Positions 12,320 to 41,692 are shown, counted from the first letter of the stretch. The stretch: 64,000 nt of DNA from Anthopleura xanthogrammica (GCA_964019055.1 OZ025210.1:9071547-9135546); one strand, 5' to 3'. Notes: generated by a model not told the origin, from the sequence alone. Made by a program: numbers and translations.

Positions 12320-12601
12320 TACAGCGATTTGCAAAAATTCTGCAAAAATTAAATATATCAATATATCGATGTATCGGGTGCATTATGGGTAATTTCTAAA
12401 AGAAAATTGCTTAGTAAGAGTTAATATTAAACTTTTTTGAAAGAATATTATAATAAAGTGCAGACTGATAATTGTTGCTTGGTATTTTGTTTAACATTCC
12501 AGCAGAAAAACAGCATTTTAGAAAGAAAGTTATTAGAGAATATGCAAATTTGTATATATCCATATATATTTGATTTTGCAGAAGTTTTGCAAACCGCTGT
12601 A
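12320..12601. mobile_element. MITE with TACAGCG ends and TA duplication
   Basis: Ends TACAGCGATTTGCAAAAATT and GCAAAACTTCTGCAAA-type inverted repeat (right end GTTTTGCAAACCGCTGTA), flanked by TA on both sides. TA duplications and TACAG ends point to the Tc1/mariner superfamily. Confidence 0.8.
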
Positions 12602-13929
12602 TATAAAAGTATATATTCCAAAACATTGCTGTGAAAACATTATCTTAGTCACAGTAAGACTTCCTCATCTTCTTGTGTCAACTCTTTATAGAGACTAGCT
12701 CCTGCAGTCCTGTTTTGTTTTATTGAAAAAATCTCAACCCCCCCCCCCCCAATACACATACATATACTACTGATGACAACCTACCTCAGTCTAGACATAC
12801 CTACATGCTGTGGCCACAGATTGAGATATTCAAATGTGTGTGTGTGGGGGTGGGGGGGGAATTTACATAGCAACCATAAAAGCCGGCTTGGCTCTAGCGA
12901 TGAATTTAACAAAAAAGTGGGGAGTGGGAGATTTTGTTTGGTCTCTTGGGCACTCTGTCTGTCTGTCTTTCTGTATTTCTGTCTGTCAGGTCACCCAAGG
13001 ATTACGAGGGGGGCAAGCCACTGACCTAATCTATCTCATGAAGGACCTTTAGGCTGGTCACCTACCAGAATTATACTGATCTATCCAAAAAACTATCCAA
13101 AGCCCTTTTGACTCAAATTTCCAAAACCACACATAGCAAAAAATAAAGCCAAATTCATAGAACTGAAACATTCAACATTCATTTTTCCAATGCAAAACAA
13201 TTATGCACACAAGCTTACAAAAAAAAAAAAAACTTTCCCATAGCCGAGTAGTGGGCCTTAATTAAATCAATTTTCCAAAACTTTCAAAGTCCTGGAAAAA
13301 CCCATTATCAATTTCAGTCTAAAACTTTCCAAGACGTTTCCAGTGGCAGATACAAGGGGAGGTCATCTCCTTAATTTTGTCAACCCAGCCCCTACTCAAA
13401 ATCCTAGCTATAGACTTTCGCAGAGGGAGGAAAGAAAGAGAATGCATGGAATCCAACAAACTGCCCTAGAGGGTCTGAGTTTTGACCGAATGCTTAACTA
13501 CAGTGGTGATCGAGAGGCAGCACATAAGCAGCACACCACTAGTACTCCCTTGATATTCAACATTAAAAACTCATTGTCTAAACCAATATGTTTGGGGCCA
13601 CATGCAGGGACCATGGCATGAGCCGGTCGTAGCTGACCAAGCCCTTGCATGGAGGTAACCATGGCAAACAGGCCACAGTTCACCACTTGGTAGCTAGCTG
13701 TCAAACTGACCCAGCCAGTGGAATACTCACCTTACTGAAGCCCTATTGATACTTAGGGCAGGCAGAACAAAAATCAATTCTTTAGTTCGACAGCACAAGA
13801 GAAACTTCCAAAACTGCCAAAGCTGCCAGTGATCCCTGCTATCACCCTGGGTCCACCCCTCCACCCTGTGGCACAACAACCTCAGATTTTAGATTTGTCT
13901 AATTTGCATTCAGTCCCATTTATTATCAA

Positions 13930-14245
13930 TAGATTGGTGGGGGGAGATTTTGCCCACAGGCTGGTGCTGCACAATAGGACACAGGGTACCCTTCAAGGTA
14001 CATTGCACCAATTTCCAACCCCTTAAAATTCCCATCCCCATCTCACAATCAACCCATTAAGAAATCATTAGTAAAGGCCAGAAACCAAGAGTGGTCTGCC
14101 AGGGTTTCTTTCCGTCCTCAGTAGTTCTTTTATGTACCTTCAATGCAGGGTTAGGTAGTATGGAGAGACAGGACCACCATTTTACAAACCAACGACCTCC
14201 CGCAGGAAAGTCCAGTGCTCAACCAACTGAGCCAACCGGAGGGCA
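13930..14245 (-). mobile_element. tRNA-derived SINE
   Basis: Read on the minus strand from 14245: GGTTGGCTCAGTTGGTTGAG (tRNA A-box region), then GCGGGAGGTCGTTGG, AAAATGGTGGTCCTGTCTC and a body to about 13930. The GGAGGTCGT and GGTCC(T/C)GTCTC words link it to the SINEs at 26621 and 49829. Confidence 0.65.
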
Positions 14246-15345
14246 GTATGTTTATACACTGCTGTATATTTCTTGGTTCTCATTATCTCTGGACCAGATT
14301 GAGAGATATTATCAACTGCAATCAGTCAGATATGTTTGCCACAGGAAGACAAGAAAACTAAAACATAATATTTCTAAAACCTTGTTTTTGCAGGTATTGT
14401 ATATTTCGTCTGTTCAAAGAGTGGAATAAAATGTCAAATTGGCACGAGTGGAATAGAATGTCGAATTGGTTTAAGGGCCGGTTGGCCTTTAATAGCTGGA
14501 CATTGTATCGAAAATTATTATAATTTTGGATTCAAAATAAATGAAAAAAAGTAAAACAACTTGCTTTATTTTATTTGTAAATCTCAAACCTGCTATCAAA
14601 ATATATTACTGCAAATTTATACTCAAATATACTTTCAACACACTTGGATAATGAAATTACTGGCTAGAGCTAGTAAAAATCAGCTGATTATATTGCTTTA
14701 TAAGCACTTATTCCCCACTAACACAGTTTTCTTTTTTTAAATCAGGTTGTATATCTGATAAAAACCCGATGAATATGTTGTTAGGTCTTTATCTACAGAT
14801 AAAACCCTACTAGTAGCAGGTCTTTATCTAAATACAAACCTTGAATTTGTAATGAGAAATTTTTCCTCATTACAAACTCAACGTACAATGTGATGAGCAG
14901 AGTTGCAGAAGCCCGCCTTAATGGCATTGCTTATAGTGTTGCTTATCACAATATTTTCTCTTGGGATTTGCCCTGTTATGAAAACCTCATTAGGTATACA
15001 ATAAAACAGATAAATATCTCAAATGTCTGCAATAGCTTATAAAGCCCTTGAGCTTTATATGGCATATTGCCTCCATAGTTTTTGGGTATCTATCTCTTAC
15101 ATACAAGCTTACTAACACATCTCGTTAGCTTTTAAGAAACTAACTTTCTGCAGACATCAAGATGAGCGTAACACTGTGGTAATGCCTTTTACATAATCAG
15201 TACACACTTAAGTCTTTGCAAGGTACTTTCACAACTTAAAATACTCTTATCATTCTAAATAATGAGCTGCAAGGGAATATTTTTTGGACATCCTAAAATA
15301 CCACTTCATGACTTTACTACACAAGAGATGACAAATGATTATTCA

Positions 15346-15972
15346 TTAATTATTTGTCTGAGTCAGAAATGCTGTTTCAGCTGGTTTGGCTGGTTCTCCT
15401 TGATGGGCAAGTTGTGCAGCTCTCTGCTTCAAGTCTGCACTGTTCTTTTCCTTCCTTCTTCTCACTTGAACTTGTAGTTGTAATTTATTTGTGAAAAAGG
15501 TTTTCTTCCAACCAACCTCTTGTGCTAATTCTTGGATCTCTTTCGTAACGGTGTCACAGTGTTTGCGATAGATTTTCTCCCACAGCTCGTCACTAGAGCA
15601 AACTTTCCTCAAAAACTTGCAAAGCGATCCCAATCTCGCTATGTCAACAAGGTCAAGATAGCTTGCTATTTGGACAACAATATTCTCTGGTAAACGAACA
15701 AGCCAGTCTCCACATACCAAACCATGAACTAGACGAAGAGTATCTTCACCAAACACCCTTGCTATGTCCAATTGGGCAATATCATCATAATCGAAATCTT
15801 CCCAGGGGATCTTTTTCTGTGAGGGAGGGATTGCTTTGAGGTCTTTTCGTATGGATATCTTCCATGTTCTCCAAATGACTTCATGAGCTTGCACAATCAG
15901 TTGGTGAAAATCTTTACTTGGGGATGGTGCTTGGCTAGTCTTCTCGAGATAAATGTGGTGCCCTCGGTTCAT
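15346..15972 (-). CDS. FBXO36: F-box only protein 36
   Basis: F-box proteins recruit substrates to SCF (SKP1-CUL1-RBX1) ubiquitin ligases; substrates of FBXO36 are not well known. The 208-residue reading frame is complete and intronless, starting at 15972 and ending at 15346. The F-box covers about residues 92-138 (LPENIVVQIASYLDLVDIA ... DELWEKIY). N-terminal motifs (PSPSKDFHQLIV, VI.R.WKIS) and a C-terminal basic stretch (GWKKTFFTNKLQLQ) match vertebrate FBXO36 in order and spacing; the human protein is about 188 residues. The last 20 or so residues (Ala/Gln-rich) are extra. It lies 3.5 kb upstream of TRIP12 on the same strand and 2.5 kb from the divergently transcribed PP2A scaffold gene. 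AATAAA-like signals lie near 14565 on the minus strand. Confidence 0.93.
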   Translation of the reverse strand: MNRGHHIYLEKTSQAPSPSKDFHQLIVQAHEVIWRTWKISIRKDLKAIPPSQKKIPWEDFDYDDIAQLDIARVFGEDTLRLVHGLVCGDWLVRLPENIVVQIASYLDLVDIARLGSLCKFLRKVCSSDELWEKIYRKHCDTVTKEIQELAQEVGWKKTFFTNKLQLQVQVRRRKEKNSADLKQRAAQLAHQGEPAKPAETAFLTQTNN

Positions 15973-16548
15973 TTTGGTATATTTTAAGGTTCAAAACGCT
16001 TTACGAATCGTGAATATAAATCGTTAGCGACAGCATCAAAATTTGTGTACAACACTATCCGCCATGTTTATACTACCGTGAGAAGCCTGGGCTGAGGCGC
16101 GTTCTTTGACAAGCCTTTCAGGGTGGTGCACTCACAATTTTAAAACTTAATATTGTACATAAATCTAAAGTAACCTTTTTTTTAAACATAACGACGAAAA
16201 TTAGACAATTAAAGTAAATTCAATTTTTTGTGTACCTTTTTGTATTTTTAAAATTGTTGTAGGGGCTGTGTTCTTTTAGGCAATGGTTAATTCAATATTT
16301 TTTTCTTAATTTTTTTAGGAATTTTGGAGAAAAAAAAATAATTTTACTACCCTGCTAGCTAGCAGAGGTTATTTTTCTTCCTCTCGGTAGGGCTGAGAAG
16401 GGCTGAGCGGCAGGAGGACTGAATTGATTTTTCCACAGGAAGCCCAAGCAAGGAATTTTGATACCTTAATTTCTGGGTTACCTGTGGTAGCCTAGTCATA
16501 AAATGCCTTTGTTTCTGATTCCGTGAGTTCGCGACAAATTTAGATACA

Positions 16549-16800
16549 ATAGAAAAAGTGCAAAAACGCGCGCTTGATATAATATTTCCGGAGCATAAAT
16601 ATAAAGACGCTTTAATAGCTAGAACTGGGATCCCGCACTAGAAGAACGAAGAGTTGATCTCTCTCCTGTATAGTCTTTCATCGTTGGTTCTTTTTAGGAC
16701 GGGGAGGAACCAACGAGGAACGCCTGCAATGCAGGCTAATCTCTGTACTAAGTTTATTCAAGAAGTTAAGGCTGGGAACCCTCTTTATAACATCATGAGG
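16549..16800 (+). pseudogene. Fragment of a non-LTR retrotransposon reverse-transcriptase 3' end
   Basis: The plus strand reads IEKVQKRALDIIFPEHKYKD, then ALIARTGIPH, a stop, KNEELISLLYSL, and later TKFIQEVKAGNPLYNIM. The pattern (I/L)E.VQKRALRII....YxxAL...GI..L..RR is the well-known C-terminal signature of CR1/L2/RTE-like LINE polymerases. The fragment is short, has a stop, and the expected RR is changed to EE, so it is dead. Confidence 0.7.
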
Positions 16801-16820
16801 GGTAGGAAAGTTAAATCAGA

Positions 16821-17213
16821 AGGGTTTTCCTAAAACCCGGAAATCGGAACCCTGCATCGGAACGGAATCCGGAATCCGGAAAAAAATACACGGAATACTA
16901 AAACGCGGAATAACCAAAAATAAAATTTTTACATGCATTTTTTATATTATCCGTTCAAAAATCTTCTCTTATTTGCCCTATGCGGTCTGTTTACACTAAA
17001 ACTAACCCGAGAGGTGATAATCAACTAAACTACTCCAACCTAAAACTTTAACATGAACTTTACAGACTGCGTAGGGCAAAGAATAGAAGATTTTTGAACG
17101 GATGATGTAGAAAATACATGTAAAATTTTTATTTTTGGTTATTCCGGGTTTTAGTATTCCGTGTATATTTTCCCGGATTCCGGATTCCGACTTCCTGGTT
17201 TAAGGGAAACCTC
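16821..17213. mobile_element. Palindromic MITE, CCGGAATCC family
   Basis: Arms of about 170 bp: CCGGAATCCGG, ATACACGGAATACTAAAACG, TATTATCCGTTCAAAAATCT on the left mirror AGATTTTTGAACGGATGATG, TTCCGTGTATATTTTCCCGG on the right. Outer ends AAACCCGGAAATCGG and CCGACTTCCTGGTTT. A partial copy lies at 10441-10580. Confidence 0.85.
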
Positions 17214-17217
17214 ATAA

Positions 17218-17330
17218 ATAGATCCCTTGCAGCACGTCGGATTGCAGCTCAATTTGGAGGGCAAAACAATAGGTTCCATATTCTCAGGAGATTAAAATTA
17301 TTTTGTTTTTCCAAATTCAGCTGCTCTGAC
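17218..17330. mobile_element. Truncated copy of the ATAGACCCCTTG MITE
   Basis: ATAGATCCCTTGCAGCACGT, GCAGCTCAATTTGGAGGG and AACAATAGGTTCCA match the intact element at 55827-55963. The right terminus is missing. Confidence 0.75.
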
Positions 17331-17394
17331 GTCACGTGACGTCACGTAAAACAAACCAACGGAAACCAAGCCCTCAGCCAATCCCTGATATCGT

Positions 17395-17490
17395 GTGAAC
17401 TCGGCATGATAAATGTATTATCTGTAGGTTTTACCTACTTTTTTACCTACAGATAATAGTCATAATACATTTATCATGTCGAGTTCATTG
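17395..17490. repeat. Hairpin
   Basis: CATGATAAATGTATTATCTG and the inverse CAGATAATAGTCATAATACA..TATCATG, bordered by GTGAACTCGG and CGAGTTCATT, form a near-perfect stem. Next to it, TGACGTCACGTGACGTCACG at 17329-17348 is itself palindromic. Confidence 0.75.
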
Positions 17491-17514
17491 AAATGGAATA
17501 CGTTTGCTAGTTTT

Positions 17515-17960
17515 CGAAAGCAGAATTAAATCTTTATTCTTAGTTTACAAAATGTATAATAAAACAATTATTGAATTCGGTTTTCGCATGATATCGTAAA
17601 TATCAAGACCTCGGCCGTTTTATCCGCCTCGGCCTACGGCTTCGGCAGGTAACACGGCCTTGTTCTTGATAATTTACGTTATTATATGAAATAGAGTGTG
17701 ATATTGAGTATGACATCAAAATGATAAAATTGATATCCCCACTCTCATCAGTGACCAGTGGGGATACGATTTTTATCAACACTGGTGGTGTCAAATTTCG
17801 ACTATTTGCTCAGCTTCTCAAATTCTCCATTATTTTTCATTGAAGATTTCATATAATAAACAGAACATTACATGGCCGCTTGGAGATACGAATTTTCGAA
17901 ATTCGTATCTCCGCGCGACCATGCATCCTCTATTAATATATCATGCTCAACCTCATCCAA
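17515..17960. mobile_element. Repeat family D, copy 1 (with insertion)
   Basis: GTTTACAAAATGTATAATAA, CGCATGATATCGTAAATATC and AAGACCTCGGCCGTTTTATC match 58570-58775. Here a segment of about 240 bp (roughly 17686-17930) separates the hairpin from CTCATCCAATAATTGT, which is adjacent in the other copy. Confidence 0.75.
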
Positions 17961-18425
17961 TAATTGTTTAATATCTTCAAACCTTGTATCAAATCCTATT
18001 TCTATTTGTCGAACATATATCATATATGTTCTTCTTAAAAAGAAGCATTATCAGAAAGATAACTGGATTTAGGCAAGAACACATAAATGCAAAGAAAAAA
18101 CGGATAAGCAAACTTCAGAAGTTACTGTGTCTCTATATTTTTTACGATATCTTGATTGGACTTCCTGTGGATAAAGATAAATTTTCTGTCAAATAAATAG
18201 ATTTTTCTTAAAAATGACTAAACTTTAAAATATTCAATAAATCCTTGGCTAAAAGCCTTAGAAAAATTACTCTATGCAGTCTTTAAACAACATAAATAAA
18301 AGGTAGCTTGCACGGGTTTCCTGTGGTATATAATGCCCCCCCCGGATCTAGAGCCCTTCAGTTGCTAACGAGGCCCCCAGCACCGAGCAAAGCGAACGAA
18401 TGTCAGTAGGAAGAAAGATTTCAAC

Positions 18426-36088
<17,663 letters not shown>

Positions 36089-36456
36089 TTCAATTCAGCA
36101 ATACTACAGAGAAGATTCCTTATGCAGTACTCCCATACAAGAACAAATCTGTTTGTCAGGGATGTGACTACTCAAGTTAGACAAGTCTTCAGATACAACA
36201 AACTTCATCAAGTATTCAGAAAATGAAGCTAAAGTCACTGTTGTTTATTGCCTGACAAACTTTAGTTAGAAAGTTCTTTTACTAAACAATGCTAGAGTAA
36301 TAATTGTCCTCTCCCCTCTGTACACTGTGCAATTCTAACTCCCAATTTCTCCCATGGATAAATTTTTTCCAGTTTTGTTTCAACCCCATAGATCTATCTT
36401 GAAATTTTACTTTAGAGTTATTGCATTTGTGAAAATATGATATCAACATCCTGGTA

Positions 36457-36602
36457 TAGAGTGAAAACACTTAACCCATGAAATAGATATTAGACAAATA
36501 CACTTTAGTAGACCCTAATTCCATTGTTTTCTTTTGTGCCTATTTGACTATTACACTTTGACAAGCAATTTTTATTTCATGGGTTAAGTGACTTCACTCT
36601 AG
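36457..36602. mobile_element. Short MITE
   Basis: TAGAGTGAAAACACTTAACC..CATGAAAT and ATTTCATGGGTTAAGTGACT..CACTCTA. The inner TTCCATTGTTTTCTTTTGT also occurs at 39516. Confidence 0.88.
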
Positions 36603-37018
36603 TACAAACACTAAAAGTGTGCAATATGAATAGTAGTAAATGATGTTTTATGCTATTTCTATTGTTTTCTATTGTTTAATCAGTACTATTTAGTACTAAA
36701 TAGTTATAATTTTTGCACGCTTTTATTGTTTCTTTAAATCAAAACTTTTCAATGCAAATGTGTATAAATTATTATATATGCTTTATTGGGTTGATGGATT
36801 TGTTTCTGTAATTTTGATGACTCATCTAGTAAATACTTGTATTCTCTTAAATCAAAGTATGTCATTTTATAGCCAGAGAAAACAACTGATTCTCATTGAT
36901 TTCACTCCACCCCCACCCCACAGAGGTGTGTCTTAAAGGTGAGTGAAAGTGAGGAGAGGTGCTTTCTCATGCTATTTTCTCATTTTATGAAGCTACAATA
37001 AGTTCATATAAACATTGT

Positions 37019-37200
37019 GTTCAATTAACATAGTAGTTGTGGTTGGTGTATGGGGGGGGGGGGTGTTCAATTAACATAGTAGTTGTGGTTGATGTATGGG
37101 GGGGGTGTTCAATTAACATAGTAGTTGTGGTTGATGTATGGGGGGGGTGTTCAGTTAACATAGTAGTTGTGGTTGATGTATTGGGGGGGGGGGGGGGGGG
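37019..37200. repeat. Minisatellite, unit about 45-50 bp ending in a G-run
   Basis: GTTCAATTAACATAGTAGTT followed by GTGGTTGATGTATG and 7-19 G occurs four times. Confidence 0.95.
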
Positions 37201-37284
37201 CTTCTCCATCCTTTCCTTTCTTATTCTTGATTTATCAGTATTTTTACGAATTTCATTGTCCAGGCCAAACCAGGGTCTTATATA

Positions 37285-37400
37285 AGATCCAATCTGGAGG
37301 ATCCAATCACATCCTGGAGCATCCAATCGTATTCTGGAGGATATGATTGGATTCTCCAGAATATGATTGGATCATCCAGGATATGATTGGATTCTCCAGA
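37285..37400. repeat. ATATGATTGGATTCTCCAG tandem/inverted repeats
   Basis: Units GGATCCAATC, TATGATTGGATTCTCCAGAA and TATGATTGGATCATCCAGGA alternate, so the tract is both tandem and weakly palindromic. Confidence 0.8.
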
Positions 37401-37869
37401 AGGGCAGTTTAATGGTTGGGATTATGCTACCATCCTTCAGACGGACCATATATAATATTTATGACTACGTGTTGGTCGAACAAATTGGCTGACCTGATGA
37501 TATTAACAATACACTGTCAATATATATGGGGTGGTATCCCCACGTGCCCCCTCCGTACGCCAGTGTGTCTACCGCATTTGCAAATCCTGTATTTTTCTGA
37601 CTGTATCATGCATGTTCGTAGAGTGATAAGCATTTTATTCTTCTACGTAGTATCAATCATTCTTTTTACTTTCACGTATAGTCCTTTTTCTGTTGAGTTG
37701 CACAGTTATAAAAATGCAAGAATATATTCAAGCAAATGTAAATGCACAAGAATATATTCAAGCAAAAACAGGTATTCGGACCCAAGCTAAGGAAGGAGGG
37801 AGGGTGGTTAGGGAGGGGGGGAGGGGTTGTTTAAGATATGTGTATTTTTTTACTGCATAATGAATGGTA

Positions 37870-38180
37870 TGATGGCATGGCAAGTGTGTGTAAACCATCA
37901 TCCCCATGGGGTTGAGAGGAGGGGATTTGGTTTGTTTGTTGTGTGGGACAGAATGGAAGAGACACGACATGGTCTGTGTGTGTGTAAACCATCATCTACA
38001 TGGGTGGGGGGAGGGGCAAGGAGTTTGTTTGCTGTGTGGAACAAGAGAGAAGAGATGGCTAGTGTTTGTGTAAACCATCTTCTACATATAGGGTTGGAGG
38101 GGGGAAGGAGTTTGTTTGTTGTTTGGGGCAAGAGGGAAGAGCTAGAGATAAGAGATGTCTATGTGCGTGTAAACATGTTC
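37870..38180. repeat. Minisatellite of about 90-bp units
   Basis: TGTGTAAACCATCATC(C/T), GGGG(A/C)AGGAGTTTGTTTG and a GAGAAGAGA end recur three to four times. Confidence 0.85.
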
Positions 38181-38534
38181 ACATATAGGTTCTGTCTGAG
38201 AGATGAAGGAGCAAGCGCGCGCTTCAAACGGCTTTTTCTTTCAAACTTTTTCTTCGTTTTTGGATCTTTTTTTTGACTTTGTTATGGTAAAAAACAAATT
38301 TCCGATAGTTTTGCGTGGTATGTTCTCTTATTTATAAAGTCAAAAGTTGGTGAAAATTAGTTATGTACCCACTCGGCTACGCCTCGTAAGTATATAACAT
38401 TTTGACGTCATATCGTGGTAAATTAAATTTTCGATGGTTTAGAGTGCTAAGCAGTGCTCAGCTACATTAACTTTCGGTTGCTATGCGACCGAACCCAATG
38501 ATCTGTTTAATATTTACGTTTGGAATACGACGCC

Positions 38535-38727
38535 ATTACTGCGATTCTCAATATTCTGCGAACTCTGACATTTCAACGCATTGTTGTTAAATTCGTTTTT
38601 CGCTGCCGTCAATCAAAACTAATAAGTCGGTACCTTTGAAATTTATGACTGGCGGCAGTGAAAAACCAAAATTCCAACGGGCAACTCGCAACTACAGAGT
38701 TCGCAGAATATTGAGAATCGCAGTAAC
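38535..38727. mobile_element. MITE with perfect 28-bp inverted ends
   Basis: TTACTGCGATTCTCAATATT..CTGCGAACTCTG and CAGAGTTCGCAG..AATATTGAGAATCGCAGTAA; CGCTGCCGTCAATCA / CTGGCGGCAGTG inside. Confidence 0.9.
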
Positions 38728-39143
38728 GCTCGACGGCATATCAAAACTGAAAGAGTATCGTATCGTGGGTGTTTTAAACTTTTTCAATACATAATTTAGA
38801 CCGAATATGTTCTATGGGATTTATTTATGTAACCATAAACCAGGAACCACAAGCCTATAATAGAATTCGTCGACCAGTTAGATCGATCAGAGCTTCAATA
38901 ATATTGTTATGGAATTCCCGTGGAGTTCTTACGATAAGTATACATGTTGGAAATCAAGGTAATTTATGAATATTTCCCGTCAAAAGTAAACTAAATCATA
39001 GTATTAAATTGAATTAATTTTACAGCGAGTTTTAATGCCTCCTTTTGCAAAAAACCAAAACACTTCACTTTCCGCTATTATAAATCAATCTTTTACATGT
39101 AATGTGTATTAGAATGATTACAATAAACCGGTGAAATATATAA

Positions 39144-39290
39144 TGGTAATAGAACTGAGTGGAGTGCAATTTGGGCTGAAATCGCAAGAGTGATTACAAA
39201 ATTGCACGACCGCGCAGCGGGAGTGCAATTTGTTAATCACGAGTGTGATTTCTGCCCAAAATTGCAAGACACTCAGTTCTATTACCTATT
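39144..39290. mobile_element. MITE, GTAATAGAACTGAGT family
   Basis: GGTAATAGAACTGAGTGGAG..TGCAATTTGGGC and GCCCAAAATTGCAAGACACT..CAGTTCTATTACC are inverted; the loop is GC-rich (GACCGCGCAGCGGG). Confidence 0.88.
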
Positions 39291-40061
39291 AATCATTTCC
39301 ATTTTGAAACTTAATATATTCAAATACTCAACAGTTATATGTAGCTTCAAAAGTGATTGTTTGACAAAATGATGCAATTAATGATTCAAAATAGTGCAAT
39401 TAATGCTTAAATCGCACACTTTGTAGCCAATCAGATTGCAGGATTTGCTAATGATTTCAAAATGGATATGATTAATAGTAAAATAGACCTTATACCATTT
39501 CATAGTGGACCTTATTCCATTGTTTTCTTTTGTCTATTAGACTAATCTATTATTTAATTTTATTTCACAGCCGGTTTGGAAGTGTCTTTATCATTACGAT
39601 TTAATTCGTTTTCACTGTTTACGAACTGGTTATTAAAAAGCGTAGATACTTTCTAACTGAGAAAAAGCATTATCTCAAATATAACTATATTCAAAACCAT
39701 CTGTGAAACCATGAGACGATGCATATCCCCCCAAAGTGTTCAGTTAATTTTTATTCTAATTATCTGCAAAAATGTCATCTTAGTGGGAGCAATGTGAGGG
39801 TAGAAGGATGTGTATTTTCTGGAAGGAGGAGCAGTTACTGAACAGGCTTTACCAAAGTCTATCAGATACCCTCTGTGATTTGATACAACAATGTTACACA
39901 ATGAAGAAACCCTTTTTTGTGCATATAATGTAAGGCATCAGCTACATTATAGCGGAGCTCCCGCGCAGTCAAAGGCCCGCACGAGTGGAGCACCATACTT
40001 AAGAAAAAAGGTAACCCATCGAGTTGATTTTTCATGGCTTGATTACGTCATTCTATTGTCC

Positions 40062-40603
40062 ATACATACATACATACATACATACATACATACATACATA
40101 CATACATACATACATACATACATACATACATACATACATACATACATACATACATACATACATACATACATACATACATACATACATACATACATACATA
40201 CATACATACATACATACATACATACATACATACATACATACATACATACATACATACATACATACATACATACATACATACATACATACATACATACATA
40301 CATACATACATACATACATACATACATACATACATACATACATACATACATACATACATACATACATACATACATACATACATACATACATACATACATA
40401 CATACATACATACATACATACATACATACATACATACATACATACATACATACATACATACATACATACATACATACATACATACATACATACATACATA
40501 CATACATACATACATACATACATACATACATACATACATACATACATACATACATACATACATACATACATACATACATACATACATACATACATACATA
40601 CAT
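40062..40603. repeat. (CATA)n microsatellite, about 540 bp
   Basis: About 135 perfect tetranucleotide units. Because 4 is not a multiple of 3, every frame is open and reads as Ile-His-Thr-Tyr or Met-Tyr-Val-Cys repeats; these are artefacts, not proteins. Confidence 0.99.
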
Positions 40604-41276
40604 TACTCACAAATGCACAGAAAAAATTGCAATAATGTAGTCAAAGATGGATCAAGAAGTATTTTTTCTTATTTTTGCAATGCGAAAAATACGTTTAATC
40701 GAAGTCATGTTTGTCTTAAAGTGAACAAAAACAATTTTTCGACTTTAGCGACTTGCTAAAGAAGATTTAGCGAGGGAAGATTCTTAATCTTACGATGAAT
40801 TTTCGTGACTGAAACTTCAGTGAGAGAAAAAGTGGCCTGTAGACCAGAAAAAAACTGATTATACTGCAAGAATAATTTTCAGTTCCGTAGAAAACACTTC
40901 ATAGGAGGTAAATTAATTAATGTTAACTAATATGTCGTAAAAAAATCGACAAAAAAATGTGTAAACTAGCTGTAGAAAGTCTCGACAAGCCAAGGACGTT
41001 GATTTGGCAAACATTGTCAGAAAAACTAGGTTAGTTTGTCGTTTTTACTGCATTTTACATTTTTATCATCTTTTTTCCCATTACTTGTGAACCAGAAAAG
41101 CGATATTTGAAGCTTTGAAGTTTTGTTTTTGATCCCATTTCAAGAATAAAGGCTAAGACTTAGTAAAATTAAAGACTTTAGCTTACTTCTTTTGAAAAAA
41201 TATATTTGACGGCCAGCGAGCCTCACGCGAAGAATTCTGATGTCAAAACAAGATTCCATATCAGTCATGATCATAT

Positions 41277-41692
41277 CCCGGGGGGGGGGGGGACTCCCTT
41301 ATAAAAGGGAGCGGGGGTCCTCGTCGGAAATTCTGAAAATGACCCCTAAAAGGGACCTGTATTTTGAGATGATGGGCGTGGCAGTGATGAAATTTCACCC
41401 CTAAGAGGGACCAATCAATAACGTATCATTTTGGTTCGGTTTCTCGATTTTATTTGTATTTTGATACTAGCATCAAACGCCATCTGCTCGTATGAGCTTA
41501 TGACGACGTCTTTGAAAAGAAGCATTGTTGTTGGTCTTATACCCTAAGCGGGACCACAAAACTCAGCTGGTGGGCATTCTCGTCATTATCACCCTAAGCG
41601 GGACCAAAACACTGATTTCAAACCCTAAAAGGGAAGACGAGGACCCCCGCCCCCTTTTATAAGGTAGTCCCCCCCCCCCCCCCCCCCCCCGG
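41277..41692. mobile_element. hAT-like MITE with G/C-run ends and GATCATAT duplication
   Basis: The left end is CCC and a G-run, then ACTCCCTTATAAAAGGGAGC and GGGGGTCCTCGTC; the right end mirrors it (GACGAGGACCCCCGCCCCCT, C-run, GG). GATCATAT stands on both sides (41269-41276, 41693-41700), an 8-bp duplication as in hAT elements. The interior has CCCTAAGCGGGACCA twice and ACCCCTAAAAGGGACC variants. Confidence 0.85.

Larger units (their letters stand above)
12081..15345. other. Intergenic region between TRIP12 and FBXO36
   Basis: No gene seen. It holds a mariner-like MITE (12320-12601), a C-run at 12738, a G-run at 12846, a SINE (13930-14245) and AT-rich sequence next to the FBXO36 3' end. 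Confidence 0.6.
15973..18425. promoter_or_regulatory. Divergent intergenic region between FBXO36 and the PP2A scaffold gene
   Basis: It holds both promoters, but no clear TATA element or initiator can be assigned. The 100 bp before 18426 include a C-run and CpG-containing sequence that may be the PP2A-A 5' UTR. The middle is filled by a LINE fragment and MITEs. Confidence 0.45.
36600..39140. other. Region 3' of the PP2A scaffold gene
   Basis: No gene beyond the candidate last exon at 36924-36946. It holds several minisatellites and one MITE, listed separately. Confidence 0.55.

Noticed and set aside
40024..40640. Reading frames of about 200 residues with IHTY or MYVC repeats
   Set aside because: They are translations of the CATA microsatellite; every frame is open because the unit is four bases without stop codons.
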